Shown: positions 1 through 7,150, counted from the first letter of the stretch. The stretch: DNA of 11,656 nucleotides from Clostridiaceae bacterium (GCA_904501675.1 CAJGCL010000061.1:1-11656), one strand, 5' to 3'. Notes: generated from the letters alone by a model not told the origin. Program-made: numbers and translations.

Positions 1-24
1 AGACAAAGGGGGTTCGACCAATGA
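1..24 (+). CDS. C-terminal tail of a gene upstream of dpaB (probably dipicolinate synthase subunit A), partial
   Basis: Frame 1 reads seven sense codons (RQRGFDQ) and stops with TGA at 22-24. The A of the dpaB ATG is the last base of the preceding codon, so stop and start overlap as ATGA. This four-base overlap is typical of translationally coupled genes. In Bacillus and Clostridia the gene directly before dpaB/spoVFB is usually dpaA/spoVFA, so that identity is inferred from context only. Seven residues are too few to recognise a family. The ribosome site for dpaB (AAAGGGGG, 5-12) lies inside this tail. Confidence 0.4.
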   Translation, partial: RQRGFDQ

Positions 25-596
25 AAAACATCGGTTTCGCTCTCTGTGGTTCATTCTGCACATTTAACGATGTTTTTGCAGAGATTGAATTTCTTAAAGA
101 AGAGGGCTACAACATAATTCCCATTATGAGTGAAAACTCCTACAACCTTGATACCCGCTTTGGTAAAGCATCAGATTGGCAAAATCTTTTTATCGAAATT
201 ACAGGAAATCCTATTGTACACACCATACCGCAAGCAGAGCCTATCGGACCGAAAAAGCTTCTTGATGCTCTTATTATTGCTCCTTGTACAGGAAACACGC
301 TGGCAAAGCTTGCAAACGGCATTACAGACACATGTGTTACTCTGGCAGCTAAAGCTCACCTGAGAAACGAAAGACCCCTTATAATTGCACCATCAACAAA
401 CGATGCTTTAAGCAATGCCGCTAAAAACATCGGCGCACTCTTAAACTATAAAAACATTTATTTTGTTCCTTTTGGTCAGGATAGCTTTAAAGGAAAGCCT
501 AATTCGATGGTAGCAAATTTCCAGTTAATCAGATACACGCTAGAGGCAGCTCTTGAAGGGAAACAGCTTCAACCTGTTGTTGTTTCGCCAAAGTAA
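21..596 (+). CDS. spoVFB: Dipicolinate synthase subunit B (flavoprotein-like)
   Basis: This 191-residue protein is recognised as the B subunit of dipicolinate synthase (DpaB/SpoVFB). With subunit A it makes pyridine-2,6-dicarboxylate from the lysine-pathway intermediate dihydrodipicolinate, in the mother cell during sporulation. DPA is then taken into the forespore and stored as the calcium chelate. The N-terminus has the flavoprotein-like nucleotide-binding pattern GFALCGSFCTF (residues 5-15). It is followed by the family-typical stretches PIMSENSYNLDTRFG and, near residue 87, APCTGNTLAKLANGITD. The length is close to the roughly 200 residues of the Bacillus protein. The ATG at 21 is supported by AAAGGGGG eight bases upstream and by the ATGA overlap with the preceding frame. 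No promoter is seen here, so it is probably co-transcribed with the upstream gene. A strong hairpin ends the unit. The function is known from the family; mother-cell expression is inferred. Confidence 0.93.
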   Translation: MKNIGFALCGSFCTFNDVFAEIEFLKEEGYNIIPIMSENSYNLDTRFGKASDWQNLFIEITGNPIVHTIPQAEPIGPKKLLDALIIAPCTGNTLAKLANGITDTCVTLAAKAHLRNERPLIIAPSTNDALSNAAKNIGALLNYKNIYFVPFGQDSFKGKPNSMVANFQLIRYTLEAALEGKQLQPVVVSPK

Positions 597-600
597 GATA

Positions 601-636
601 AAACCAACAAGCATTTTTTCAGCTTGTTGGTTTCTG
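601..636 (+). terminator. Rho-independent terminator after dpaB
   Basis: There is a perfect 12-bp inverted repeat: AAACCAACAAGC (601-612), a nine-base loop rich in T (613-621), then GCTTGTTGGTTT (622-633). The U-tract is short because the terminal TTT belongs to the stem. The stop codon of dpaB lies just upstream. It probably separates the DPA genes from the riboswitch-controlled ATPase. Confidence 0.8.
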
Positions 637-668
637 TGTGTATAATTGGCAATTTATGAAAAAAACTA

Positions 669-697
669 TTTACAAAGCGTATTATTTAATGTATAAT
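669..697 (+). promoter_or_regulatory. Sigma-A type promoter for the Mn riboswitch and P-type ATPase
   Basis: The -35 box is TTTACA (669-674), followed by a 17-bp spacer and a perfect -10 box TATAAT (692-697). Initiation would be expected near 704, immediately before the first conserved bases of the riboswitch. That placement fits a leader that begins with the aptamer. Confidence 0.85.
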
Positions 698-703
698 TGT
701 ATG

Positions 704-796
704 GAAAAAAGGGAGTAACTCGTACCATCCGGTGCGATATCAGTCGTCATTCTCGGCAATAGCCCGCTGATATCTTAAAGAGTGAGACTTTTACCG
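704..796 (+). promoter_or_regulatory. yybP-ykoY family manganese riboswitch (aptamer)
   Basis: Hallmarks of the yybP-ykoY (Mn2+) aptamer are visible in order. The 5' signature AAAGGGAGTAAC is at 708-719. A small hairpin CGTACC-ATCC-GGTGCG is at 721-736, with one G.U pair. A second arm closes with a perfect 8-bp helix, GATATCAG (736-743) with CTGATATC (767-774). It carries the conserved loop CGTCATTC (745-752) and a GGC-AATA-GCC mini-hairpin. The 3' signature GAGTGAGACTTTTACC is at 780-795. The basal helix can form between AAAAG (707-711) and CTTTT (788-792), with ACT/AGT (718-720 with 781-783) above it. In this family Mn2+ bridges the two arms and turns the downstream gene on; common targets are MntP exporters and P-type ATPases. 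Here the gene is a PII ATPase, a known target class. The aptamer is seen in sequence; ligand and ON polarity come from family knowledge. Confidence 0.92.
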
Positions 797-819
797 CAAT
801 TACGGTAGAAGTCTTTTTT
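785..819 (+). terminator. Riboswitch expression platform: intrinsic terminator
   Basis: A 12-bp hairpin forms from AGACTTTTACCG (785-796) and CGGTAGAAGTCT (803-814), with one G.U pair and a six-base loop. It is followed by a run of T (814-819). Its 5' arm contains the aptamer's 3' strand (CTTTT, 788-792), so aptamer closure and terminator formation exclude each other. This predicts read-through into the ATPase when Mn2+ is bound and attenuation when it is not. Confidence 0.9.
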
Positions 820-863
820 ATTTGGTGCAGTTATTCTCAAATTTAAAACGAAAGGGATTAAAA

Positions 864-3545
864 ATGAAGCATTATCTTGAAAATGTTGAATCCGTTTTTT
901 CTGAAGTACAGTCCTCAGAATCAGGTCTCACTTCCGCAGAGGCTCTCTCTCGCCTTGAAAAGAACGGAAAAAACAAGCTTGCAGAAGCTAAGAAAGACTC
1001 AACCCTCAAAAAATTCTTTGACCAAATGAAGGACCCAATGATTATCATCCTTCTTATCGCTGCAGTTATATCTGCTGTAACAGAGATGATTGAGGCAGGC
1101 AAATTCGTTACCCCTACAGACTCCATAATCATCCTTGTTGTTGTTCTCATTAACGCAATTCTTGGCGTTATCCAGGAAAACAAGGCAGAAAAAGCTGTTG
1201 AAGCTTTACAGAAAATGGCCGCCGCAACAACAAAAACACTTCGCGACGGTAAAGTTGAAAGCATCAAGAGTGAAGACCTTGTTGTTGGTGATGTTATTCT
1301 TCTTGACGCAGGTGATGCTATCCCTGCAGACTGCCGTATTTTTGAATGTGCAAGTATGAAAATTGAAGAGGCTGCCCTTACAGGTGAATCTGTTCCTGTA
1401 ACAAAGCTCGTTAATGCTCTTCTCGGTAAAGATGCAGACGAGGTTCCCCTCGGCGACCGTAAAAACATGGCATACATGGGCTCAACTCTCGTATACGGCC
1501 GTGGTAAAGCTGTTGTTGTTGCTACAGGTATGGATACCGAAATGGGTAAAATCGCAACAGCTATTTCCACTGCAGAAGAAAACAAAACTCCTCTTGAAAT
1601 CAAGCTTGAACAGCTTTCAAAAATTCTTACAAAGCTTGTTCTTGCAGTTTGCGTTGTTATTTTCGGTTACAATATCGCTGTTCACTTCCTTTCAGGCAGC
1701 GATGCAGAATTCTATCATGTAGCACTCGATTCATTCATTACCGCTATTGCTCTTGCGGTTGCAGCTATTCCTGAAGGCCTTGTTGCAGTTATGACAATCG
1801 TGCTTTCAATAGGCGTTACAAACATGTCCAAGAAAAACGCTATCATCCGTAAGATGACTGCTGTTGAAACTCTTGGTTGTACTCAGATTATCTGCTCCGA
1901 CAAAACAGGTACGCTCACACAGAATGTTATGACTGTTGTTGACCACTATGCAGAGGATGAAAAAGTTCTCGCAACTGCTATGGCTCTTTGCACAAACGCT
2001 GAGGTCGAAGCAGACGGTAAAAGCACAGGCGAACCTGACGAGGTTGCTCTTATCAACTATGCTTCATCTCTTGGTCTTAAAAAAGCAGACCTTGTGGCAG
2101 CTAACCCAAGAGCCGGCGAAGTTCCTTTCGATTCAGGCAGAAAGATGATGTCAACAGTTCATAATGTTGACGGCAAGTTTGTTCAGTACACTAAAGGTGC
2201 TCCTGACGAAATCCTCAAAAAATGCACAAAGGCTCTTGTTGGCGGTCAGGTTGTTGATATGACTGACGATATTCTTGCTAAAGCCGCTGAAGAAAATACA
2301 AGAATGGGTAATAAAGCTCTTCGTGTATTTGCAGTTGCTTTCAAAGAGTATGCAACAGAACCTGCAACATACGATTCTGCATCCCTTGAATATGATATGA
2401 TATTTATTGGTCTTACAGGTATGATTGACCCTGTTCGTCCCGAAGTTAAGGATGCTATAGTTGAATGTCGTAGTGCAGGTATTACACCTATTATGATTAC
2501 AGGCGACCACATCAATACAGCTAAGGCAATTGCTCGTGAGCTTGGTATTCTCACAGACGACAGCCAGGCTATGATGGGTGCTGACATTGATAAATACTCT
2601 GACGAAGAGTTTGAAAAGATTGTTGAAAACACATTTGTTTATGCTCGTGTTCAGCCTGAGCACAAAACAAGAATTGTTAACGCTTGGAAAAACAAAGGTT
2701 ACGTTACTGCTATGACCGGCGACGGCGTTAACGATGCACCATCAATCAAGAGCGCTGATATCGGCGTTGGTATGGGTATTACAGGTACAGACGTTACAAA
2801 GAACGTTGCCGATATGGTTCTTACTGACGACAACTTTGCAACTATCGTTTCCGCTGTTGGTGAAGGCAGAAGAATTTACGATAACATTCGTAAGGCTATT
2901 CAGTTCCTTCTTGGTTCAAACCTTTCAGAGGTTATTTCCATTTTCTTCGCAACAATTATGGGCTTTACAATTCTTAACCCATCTCACCTTCTCTTCATTA
3001 ACCTTGTAACAGACAGTATCCCTGCTCTTGCGCTTGGTCTTGAAAAGCCTGAGCAGAATATCATGAAGCGTAAGCCTCGTAATAAGAATGACGGCATTTT
3101 CTCAGGCGGTCTTGGCGTAGACTGCGCATATCAGGGCATGCTCGTTTCAATCCTTACAGTTACTGCTTTCTATATTGGCGAATACCTTGAAACAGGACAC
3201 CTTTTATTCAGAAACATTGCAGATTCAAACGAAGGTATGACAATGGCTTTCTTTACAATGGCTATGTGTGAAATCTTCCACTCCTTCAATATGCGTTCAC
3301 AGAGAGGCTCCGCAATTGCAATGGTATTCAAGGGGCACCACAACATTGCTCTTTATGGTGCAATGATTGGTTCTTTCCTTCTTACAACTGCAGTTGTTGA
3401 GATTGATTTCCTTTCAAACCTTTTCGGTTTTGCACACCTTGACCTTAAGGCATACCTTATTTCTCTCGGTCTTGCCTTCCTTATCATTCCTATTGTTGAG
3501 ATTATTAAGGCTTTCCAGAGAAAGTTCGGTAAACAGCATAACTAA
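864..3545 (+). CDS. PII-type cation-transporting P-type ATPase (Ca2+/Mn2+ exporter)
   Basis: This 893-residue membrane pump uses ATP to move a divalent cation out of the cytoplasm. It has the full domain order of PII ATPases: an N-terminal cation-ATPase domain, an actuator motif TGES at 173-176, M4 IPEGL (E304), phosphorylation motif DKTGTLT with D346, nucleotide-domain KGAPDE (K444), and hinge TGDGVNDAP (D620, D624). The M5 motif SNLSE (N686, E689) and M6 motif NLVTD (N713, D717) match SERCA site II and part of site I. In M8, Ala800 falls where SERCA has Glu908, which suggests a single PMCA-like ion site. I chose the ATG at 864 because AAAGGG (851-856) lies eight bases upstream. An in-frame TTG at 822 would add 14 residues but has no ribosome site and lies next to the leader terminator. 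The Mn2+ riboswitch makes Mn2+ detoxification the likely role, while the family is best known for Ca2+. Pneumococcal MgtA/CaxP and lactococcal YoaB are comparable riboswitch-linked cases. Confidence 0.93.
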   Translation: MKHYLENVESVFSEVQSSESGLTSAEALSRLEKNGKNKLAEAKKDSTLKKFFDQMKDPMIIILLIAAVISAVTEMIEAGKFVTPTDSIIILVVVLINAILGVIQENKAEKAVEALQKMAAATTKTLRDGKVESIKSEDLVVGDVILLDAGDAIPADCRIFECASMKIEEAALTGESVPVTKLVNALLGKDADEVPLGDRKNMAYMGSTLVYGRGKAVVVATGMDTEMGKIATAISTAEENKTPLEIKLEQLSKILTKLVLAVCVVIFGYNIAVHFLSGSDAEFYHVALDSFITAIALAVAAIPEGLVAVMTIVLSIGVTNMSKKNAIIRKMTAVETLGCTQIICSDKTGTLTQNVMTVVDHYAEDEKVLATAMALCTNAEVEADGKSTGEPDEVALINYASSLGLKKADLVAANPRAGEVPFDSGRKMMSTVHNVDGKFVQYTKGAPDEILKKCTKALVGGQVVDMTDDILAKAAEENTRMGNKALRVFAVAFKEYATEPATYDSASLEYDMIFIGLTGMIDPVRPEVKDAIVECRSAGITPIMITGDHINTAKAIARELGILTDDSQAMMGADIDKYSDEEFEKIVENTFVYARVQPEHKTRIVNAWKNKGYVTAMTGDGVNDAPSIKSADIGVGMGITGTDVTKNVADMVLTDDNFATIVSAVGEGRRIYDNIRKAIQFLLGSNLSEVISIFFATIMGFTILNPSHLLFINLVTDSIPALALGLEKPEQNIMKRKPRNKNDGIFSGGLGVDCAYQGMLVSILTVTAFYIGEYLETGHLLFRNIADSNEGMTMAFFTMAMCEIFHSFNMRSQRGSAIAMVFKGHHNIALYGAMIGSFLLTTAVVEIDFLSNLFGFAHLDLKAYLISLGLAFLIIPIVEIIKAFQRKFGKQHN

Positions 3546-3558
3546 AAACTTAAAATTT

Positions 3559-3591
3559 CAAGCCATCTGCACAACAGATGGCTTGTTTTTT
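3559..3591 (+). terminator. Rho-independent terminator after the P-type ATPase
   Basis: There is a perfect 11-bp stem, CAAGCCATCTG (3559-3569) with CAGATGGCTTG (3575-3585), a five-base loop CACAA, and then six T (3586-3591). It lies 14 bases past the ATPase stop codon and is a textbook intrinsic terminator. Confidence 0.93.
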
Positions 3592-3628
3592 ATTGTGTAA
3601 TATTGTATTATATATGCGAGGTGTTTTT

Positions 3629-4624
3629 ATGAATAAAAAGAAGAAAGTTATAACTATTACAAGCGTTATTCTTGCACTCGTTATTGGAATTTCTCTTTTC
3701 GTAACACTTATCCTCGGCACATCACAAGGAGAGTTACCTGAAGATAAGGTTTTTGGATTCAGAAAAAAGCCTGAAAACGCTATAAGAGTTATGAGTTTTA
3801 ATATAAGGTGTACAAATGTTGGAATACGATTCACGAAGGCTCGTACACCCGACGTGGTTGCAACTGTTTTAAAAGGTATGCCGGATTCTATGGGTGTTCA
3901 GGAAGCGACTCCTAAGTGGATGAAAATTCTTACAGAAGAACTTGGCGATTACTATACATGGGTCGGAGAAGGCCGCGACGGAAACGACAAAGGAGAATAT
4001 TCTGCTATTTTCTATTTGAAAGATAAATATAATCTTATCGACAGCGGAACCTTCTGGCTTTCCGAAACTCCTGACACACCATCTAAAGCCTGGGATGCAG
4101 CTTTCAACAGAATATGCACATGGGCAATTCTTGAAAACAAAGAGACAGGCGAGAAATACATTCACATGAATTCTCACTTCGATCACAAAGGTGAAGAGGC
4201 TCGTTCACAGAGCATCAAGATGATTGTTGAAAAGTCAAAGGAATATGAGGATATTCCTGCAGTATTTACAGCAGACATGAACGTTCGTGAGGGCTCGGAC
4301 AATTACAAAGAGATTGCTGAAAACTCTATATTCAAAGACACTAAACACACTGCAAAAAATGCAGATATATATGTTACATACCACGACAGATATCCTGAAA
4401 AGGAAGACGCCAAGGTAATCGACTACTGCTTTGCAAATGAAGGATTTGAAGCAATTAACTATGGTGTTGTTACAGAAAGTCCGTCAGAATATTATGTATC
4501 TGACCACTTCCCTCTCTATACAGACTTGAAGTTTGTGAAGGATTTGGATTTCAATTTAAGTATTGGTGATTTTGATGCCTCTATTTCGCTGAAGGACGGT
4601 ATTGATATCGATATTGATTTCTGA
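3629..4624 (+). CDS. Membrane-anchored EEP-fold hydrolase, paralogue 1 of 3
   Basis: This 331-residue protein belongs to the endonuclease/exonuclease/phosphatase superfamily (PF03372), most like the uncharacterised bacterial EEP-1 group. These are Mg2+-dependent phosphoester hydrolases. A Lys-rich start followed by a hydrophobic segment (about residues 8-29) looks like an uncleaved anchor or signal, so the catalytic domain should face outside. Active-site residues by motif are N58 (SFNIR), E92 (VQEA), H183 (NSHFDH), D216 and N218 (ADMN), D265 (IDY), and D292-H293 (SDHFP). Unlike its neighbours it lacks the W-x-x-R motif after the first strand. It also carries an extra C-terminal tail rich in Asp (about 305-331). 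I chose the ATG at 3629 because GAGGTG lies just upstream; an in-frame ATG at 3578 sits inside the preceding terminator. Paralogue 2 follows 40 bases later with no terminator between. The substrate (nucleic acid, phospholipid headgroup or sugar phosphate) cannot be told from sequence. Confidence 0.88.
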   Translation: MNKKKKVITITSVILALVIGISLFVTLILGTSQGELPEDKVFGFRKKPENAIRVMSFNIRCTNVGIRFTKARTPDVVATVLKGMPDSMGVQEATPKWMKILTEELGDYYTWVGEGRDGNDKGEYSAIFYLKDKYNLIDSGTFWLSETPDTPSKAWDAAFNRICTWAILENKETGEKYIHMNSHFDHKGEEARSQSIKMIVEKSKEYEDIPAVFTADMNVREGSDNYKEIAENSIFKDTKHTAKNADIYVTYHDRYPEKEDAKVIDYCFANEGFEAINYGVVTESPSEYYVSDHFPLYTDLKFVKDLDFNLSIGDFDASISLKDGIDIDIDF

Positions 4625-4664
4625 AAAATGATTAATTCTACCAAACTATATAAGGAGTGATTAC

Positions 4665-5573
4665 ATGACCCCAGCTCTTGCTAATGCTATTGCAAGCATA
4701 ATTATGTCATTATTTACTTTATTAGGCTCTTTTATCGGATACATTGAAAGCAGACCTAAACCGGTTATAATTCAGCAAGATTTCGAAGAGAAAGCTACGG
4801 ATAATGTTCGTGTTATGTCCTTTAATATCCGTTGCTTAAATGTTGGCACTGACTCCTGGGAGGACAGAATCGGCATTGTTTCGCAAACTATTCTTAATAG
4901 TGAAGCTGATTCAATAGGTGTTCAGGAAGCTACGCCTGAATGGATGAAAACGCTTGATACAACTGTTGCAGAAAAATATGCTCATGTCGGTGTGGGGCGC
5001 GATGATGGCGATAACGAGGGTGAATATTCTGCAATATTCTATCTCAAGGATAAATATGAGCTTATTGATAGCGGTACCTTCTGGCTTTCTGAAACTCCTG
5101 AAAAGCCATCAAAAGGATGGGATGCTGCCTGTAACAGAATATGCACATGGGCTCGTTTAAAAAACAAGGAAACCGGTGAGGAATATGTGCATATGAACTC
5201 ACACTTTGACCACGTAGGCATTACAGCAAGAAAAAACAGCGTTCAGCTTATTTTAGATAAAGTTAAAACCTTTGGCGATATCCCTGTAGTATTTACGGCC
5301 GATATGAATGTTAAAGAGGGTTCGGATAACTACAAGCAATTTACTGAATCAGGTTACTTCTACGATGCAAAGTATATTGCACCTGACACAATGGATTATT
5401 GTACATATCACGATACAAAGCCTCAAAAGCATCAGGATGATATCATTGACTATGTAATGATAAATGGCAGATTTAATGCTATGTCATATAAGGTTGTTAC
5501 AGCAGGTATTGATGGCAGATTTGTTTCAGACCACTACCCTGTATATGCTGATGTGATTTTTACAAAGGATTAA
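4665..5573 (+). CDS. Membrane-anchored EEP-fold hydrolase, paralogue 2 of 3
   Basis: This 302-residue EEP-superfamily protein (PF03372) starts at the ATG at 4665, with an excellent TAAGGAG site at 4651-4657. Residues 5-26 are hydrophobic with small residues and look like a membrane anchor, but no basic residues precede them. Orientation is therefore less certain than for paralogue 1. The catalytic set is complete: N54, E88, H180, D213, N215, D262, D289 and H290. The W-x-x-R motif (WEDR, 65-68) is present. The middle stretches GEYSAIFYLKDKY and SGTFWLSETP are nearly identical to paralogue 1 and closely similar to paralogue 3. Matching nucleotide stretches, such as the one coding NRICTW in paralogues 1 and 2, point to tandem duplication. 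Its stop codon lies within the ribosome site of paralogue 3, so the two are co-translated. It has no acidic C-terminal tail. The biochemical substrate is unknown. Confidence 0.88.
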   Translation: MTPALANAIASIIMSLFTLLGSFIGYIESRPKPVIIQQDFEEKATDNVRVMSFNIRCLNVGTDSWEDRIGIVSQTILNSEADSIGVQEATPEWMKTLDTTVAEKYAHVGVGRDDGDNEGEYSAIFYLKDKYELIDSGTFWLSETPEKPSKGWDAACNRICTWARLKNKETGEEYVHMNSHFDHVGITARKNSVQLILDKVKTFGDIPVVFTADMNVKEGSDNYKQFTESGYFYDAKYIAPDTMDYCTYHDTKPQKHQDDIIDYVMINGRFNAMSYKVVTAGIDGRFVSDHYPVYADVIFTKD

Positions 5574-5583
5574 GGTGGATAAA

Positions 5584-6345
5584 ATGAAAATAATGTCTTT
5601 TAACATTCGCTGCGGTAATGTTGGCGATGAGCCATGGGATGCAAGAATTGATATTGTATGTCAAACCATACTTGAAAGCGGTGCTGATTCTGTTGGTATA
5701 CAGGAAGCAACACCTGAATGGATGGAAGCTTTAAAAGAAAAAATCGGTCATAAATACGACTATGTCGGTATTGGCAGAGATGACGGTAAAAACGAGGGTG
5801 AGTATTCCCCTGTCTTTTATCTGAAAGATAAATATGAAGCTGTTGAGCGAGATAACTTTTGGCTTTCAGAAACACCTAATGAAGTTTCGTATGGCTGGGA
5901 TGCGGTTTGCAGAAGAATTTGTTCTTGGGCAAGGCTCCGCGATAAAACTACCGGTAAAGAATATGTACATATAAACACCCATTTTGACCATATCGGTGTT
6001 GAAGCTCGTAGAAACAGCGTTGAAATGATTATAAAGCACGCCAAAACATTTGTTGATATTCCTGTTGTTTTCACTGCAGATATGAATGTTGTTGAAGGTA
6101 CAGAAAACTACAATCAATTTGTAAATTCTGATTATTTTGATGATACCAAAAAGCTTGCTCCTGACACAATGCACTACTGCACATACCACGACACAAAGCC
6201 TGAGGAGCATAAGGACGAGGTTATTGACTATGTTATGATAAACAAAGGATTTAATGCTTTTAAATATGTGGTTATGACTGAAGGTATAGACGGCAGATTC
6301 GTTTCCGATCACTACCCTATTTACGCAGAGGTTGAAATAAAATAA
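5584..6345 (+). CDS. Cytoplasmic EEP-fold hydrolase, paralogue 3 of 3
   Basis: This 253-residue EEP-superfamily protein (PF03372) begins directly with the first catalytic strand (MKIMSFNIRC). It therefore has neither signal peptide nor anchor and should be cytoplasmic. The catalytic set is N7, E41, H133, D166, N168, D215, D242 and H243. The W-x-x-R motif (WDAR, 18-21) is present. The start is ATG 5584, five bases after AAGGTGG (5572-5578), which overlaps the TAA of paralogue 2. An in-frame GTG at 5575 lies inside that ribosome site and is unlikely to be used. Sequence similarity to paralogue 2 is high along the whole domain, for example the APDTM and YCTYHDTKP stretches. It is the last gene of the unit, ending before the bidirectional terminator. 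The EEP fold also covers DNase I, sphingomyelinases and inositol-phosphate phosphatases, and I cannot choose between these. Confidence 0.88.
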   Translation: MKIMSFNIRCGNVGDEPWDARIDIVCQTILESGADSVGIQEATPEWMEALKEKIGHKYDYVGIGRDDGKNEGEYSPVFYLKDKYEAVERDNFWLSETPNEVSYGWDAVCRRICSWARLRDKTTGKEYVHINTHFDHIGVEARRNSVEMIIKHAKTFVDIPVVFTADMNVVEGTENYNQFVNSDYFDDTKKLAPDTMHYCTYHDTKPEEHKDEVIDYVMINKGFNAFKYVVMTEGIDGRFVSDHYPIYAEVEIK

Positions 6346-6358
6346 CCGATAGACATAA

Positions 6359-6395
6359 AAACACCTTACCGTTCAAGCTGAATGGTAAGGTGTTT
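6359..6395. terminator. Bidirectional terminator between convergent operons
   Basis: A long hairpin pairs AAACACCTTACC (6359-6370) with GGTAAGGTGTTT (6384-6395). It extends inward by a G.U pair and TTCA/TGAA to a three-base AGC loop, about 17 bp in total. On the plus strand it is followed by a T-rich stretch (6393-6411). On the minus strand the exit side reads TTTTTATG. It can therefore end both the EEP unit and the minus-strand exporter operon. Confidence 0.9.
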
Positions 6396-6399
6396 ATTT

Positions 6400-7137
6400 T
6401 TATTTTTTTATTGCATACATTTTTTTGTAAAATGCGGACGCTTCCTTAACAGGGCCATCAAAGATAATTTTACCGTCCTTCATCACTATACCACGCTCAC
6501 AGAATTCCTCTGCAACAGCAGTCTGGTGTGTAACGAAAAGAAGTGTTACATTCTCGCTATGAATAAGTTCATTTATTTTCTTCTGGCACTTGTTTCTGAA
6601 CGCCGCATCACCAACGCTGAGCGCCTCATCAACAATAAGAATTTCGGGACGGATATTAACATTTATAGCAAAGCCTAACCTTGCTTTCATACCGCTGGAA
6701 TATGTTCTTACAGGCTGGTCTATGTAATCATTAAGCTCTGAAAACTCAACAATAGTTTCCTCTAAGGCTTTGATTTCATTATCCTTTAAACCAAGAATAT
6801 GGCCTTTAAGGTAAATATTCTGCCTACCTGTCATTTCTTGGTCAAAGCCACTTGTAAGCTCAAGAAGAGCACTTACTCTACCGTTTACAGTTATATCACC
6901 ATTTGTAGGGAAAGCAACTCCCGTTATCATTTTAAGAACAGTTGATTTACCTGCACCGTTTTTACCAAAGAGGGCAACAGATTCACCGCGCTCAACCTGA
7001 AAGCTTACGTTATCAACAGCGTTTTTCTTTTTATATTTTATTTTCTTTATAAAAACGCCTAGCAAACGCTTACGAGTACTTGAATAAAGCTTATATGTTT
7101 TGCTTACATTTTCAAATTTAATTACAACATCACTCAT
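6400..7137 (-). CDS. ABC transporter ATPase, polysaccharide/teichoic acid export type (TagH/Wzt-like)
   Basis: This 245-residue ATP-binding subunit would pair with the permease just upstream to export a lipid-linked surface glycan. Walker A is GKNGAGKS (58-65). The signature is the YSSGM variant (146-150) followed by KARLGFAI, which is characteristic of polysaccharide, O-antigen and teichoic acid exporters. Walker B is ILIVDEAL with D170 and E171, and the switch histidine is H204. The protein stops right after the nucleotide-binding domain. It therefore lacks the C-terminal glycan-binding domain of E. coli O9a Wzt and the long tail of Bacillus TagH. I chose the ATG at 7137 because AAAGGGG (7146-7152) lies eight bases upstream; the in-frame GTG at 7146 overlaps that site. 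The ribosome site also overlaps the permease stop codon, so the two genes are coupled. It is the last gene of the minus-strand operon. The exact glycan is unknown because no glycosyltransferase is in the window. Confidence 0.92.
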   Translation of the reverse strand: MSDVVIKFENVSKTYKLYSSTRKRLLGVFIKKIKYKKKNAVDNVSFQVERGESVALFGKNGAGKSTVLKMITGVAFPTNGDITVNGRVSALLELTSGFDQEMTGRQNIYLKGHILGLKDNEIKALEETIVEFSELNDYIDQPVRTYSSGMKARLGFAINVNIRPEILIVDEALSVGDAAFRNKCQKKINELIHSENVTLLFVTHQTAVAEEFCERGIVMKDGKIIFDGPVKEASAFYKKMYAIKK

Positions 7138-7150
7138 ACTAAACACCCCT

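Noticed and set aside
641..646. Second TATAAT hexamer upstream of the riboswitch
   Set aside because: No acceptable -35 box at 16-18 bp; the promoter at 669-697 has both boxes and starts at the aptamer's edge.
872..1603. 243-codon open frame on the minus strand inside the ATPase
   Set aside because: It is antisense to highly conserved ATPase codons, has no recognisable domain, and arises from codon bias in the real gene. Other long shadow frames (for example 2151-2663 and 5866-6312, minus) were set aside for the same reason.
3583..3611. A TTGTTT-17-TATTAT promoter-like pair before the EEP triplet
   Set aside because: The -35 would lie in the terminator stem and U-tract, and initiation near 3618 would fall on the ribosome site of paralogue 1, leaving almost no leader. 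How the triplet is transcribed stays open; read-through from the ATPase is possible.
3578..3628. In-frame upstream ATG extension of EEP paralogue 1
   Set aside because: The ATG at 3578 lies inside the ATPase terminator hairpin and has no ribosome site. The start at 3629 gives a proper Lys-rich membrane signal.
3629..6345. The EEP triplet as part of a defence or retroelement system
   Set aside because: EEP-fold nucleases occur in LINE elements and toxins, but there is no reverse transcriptase, no toxin-type partner, no repeats and no compositional break. The extracytoplasmic anchors also argue against it.
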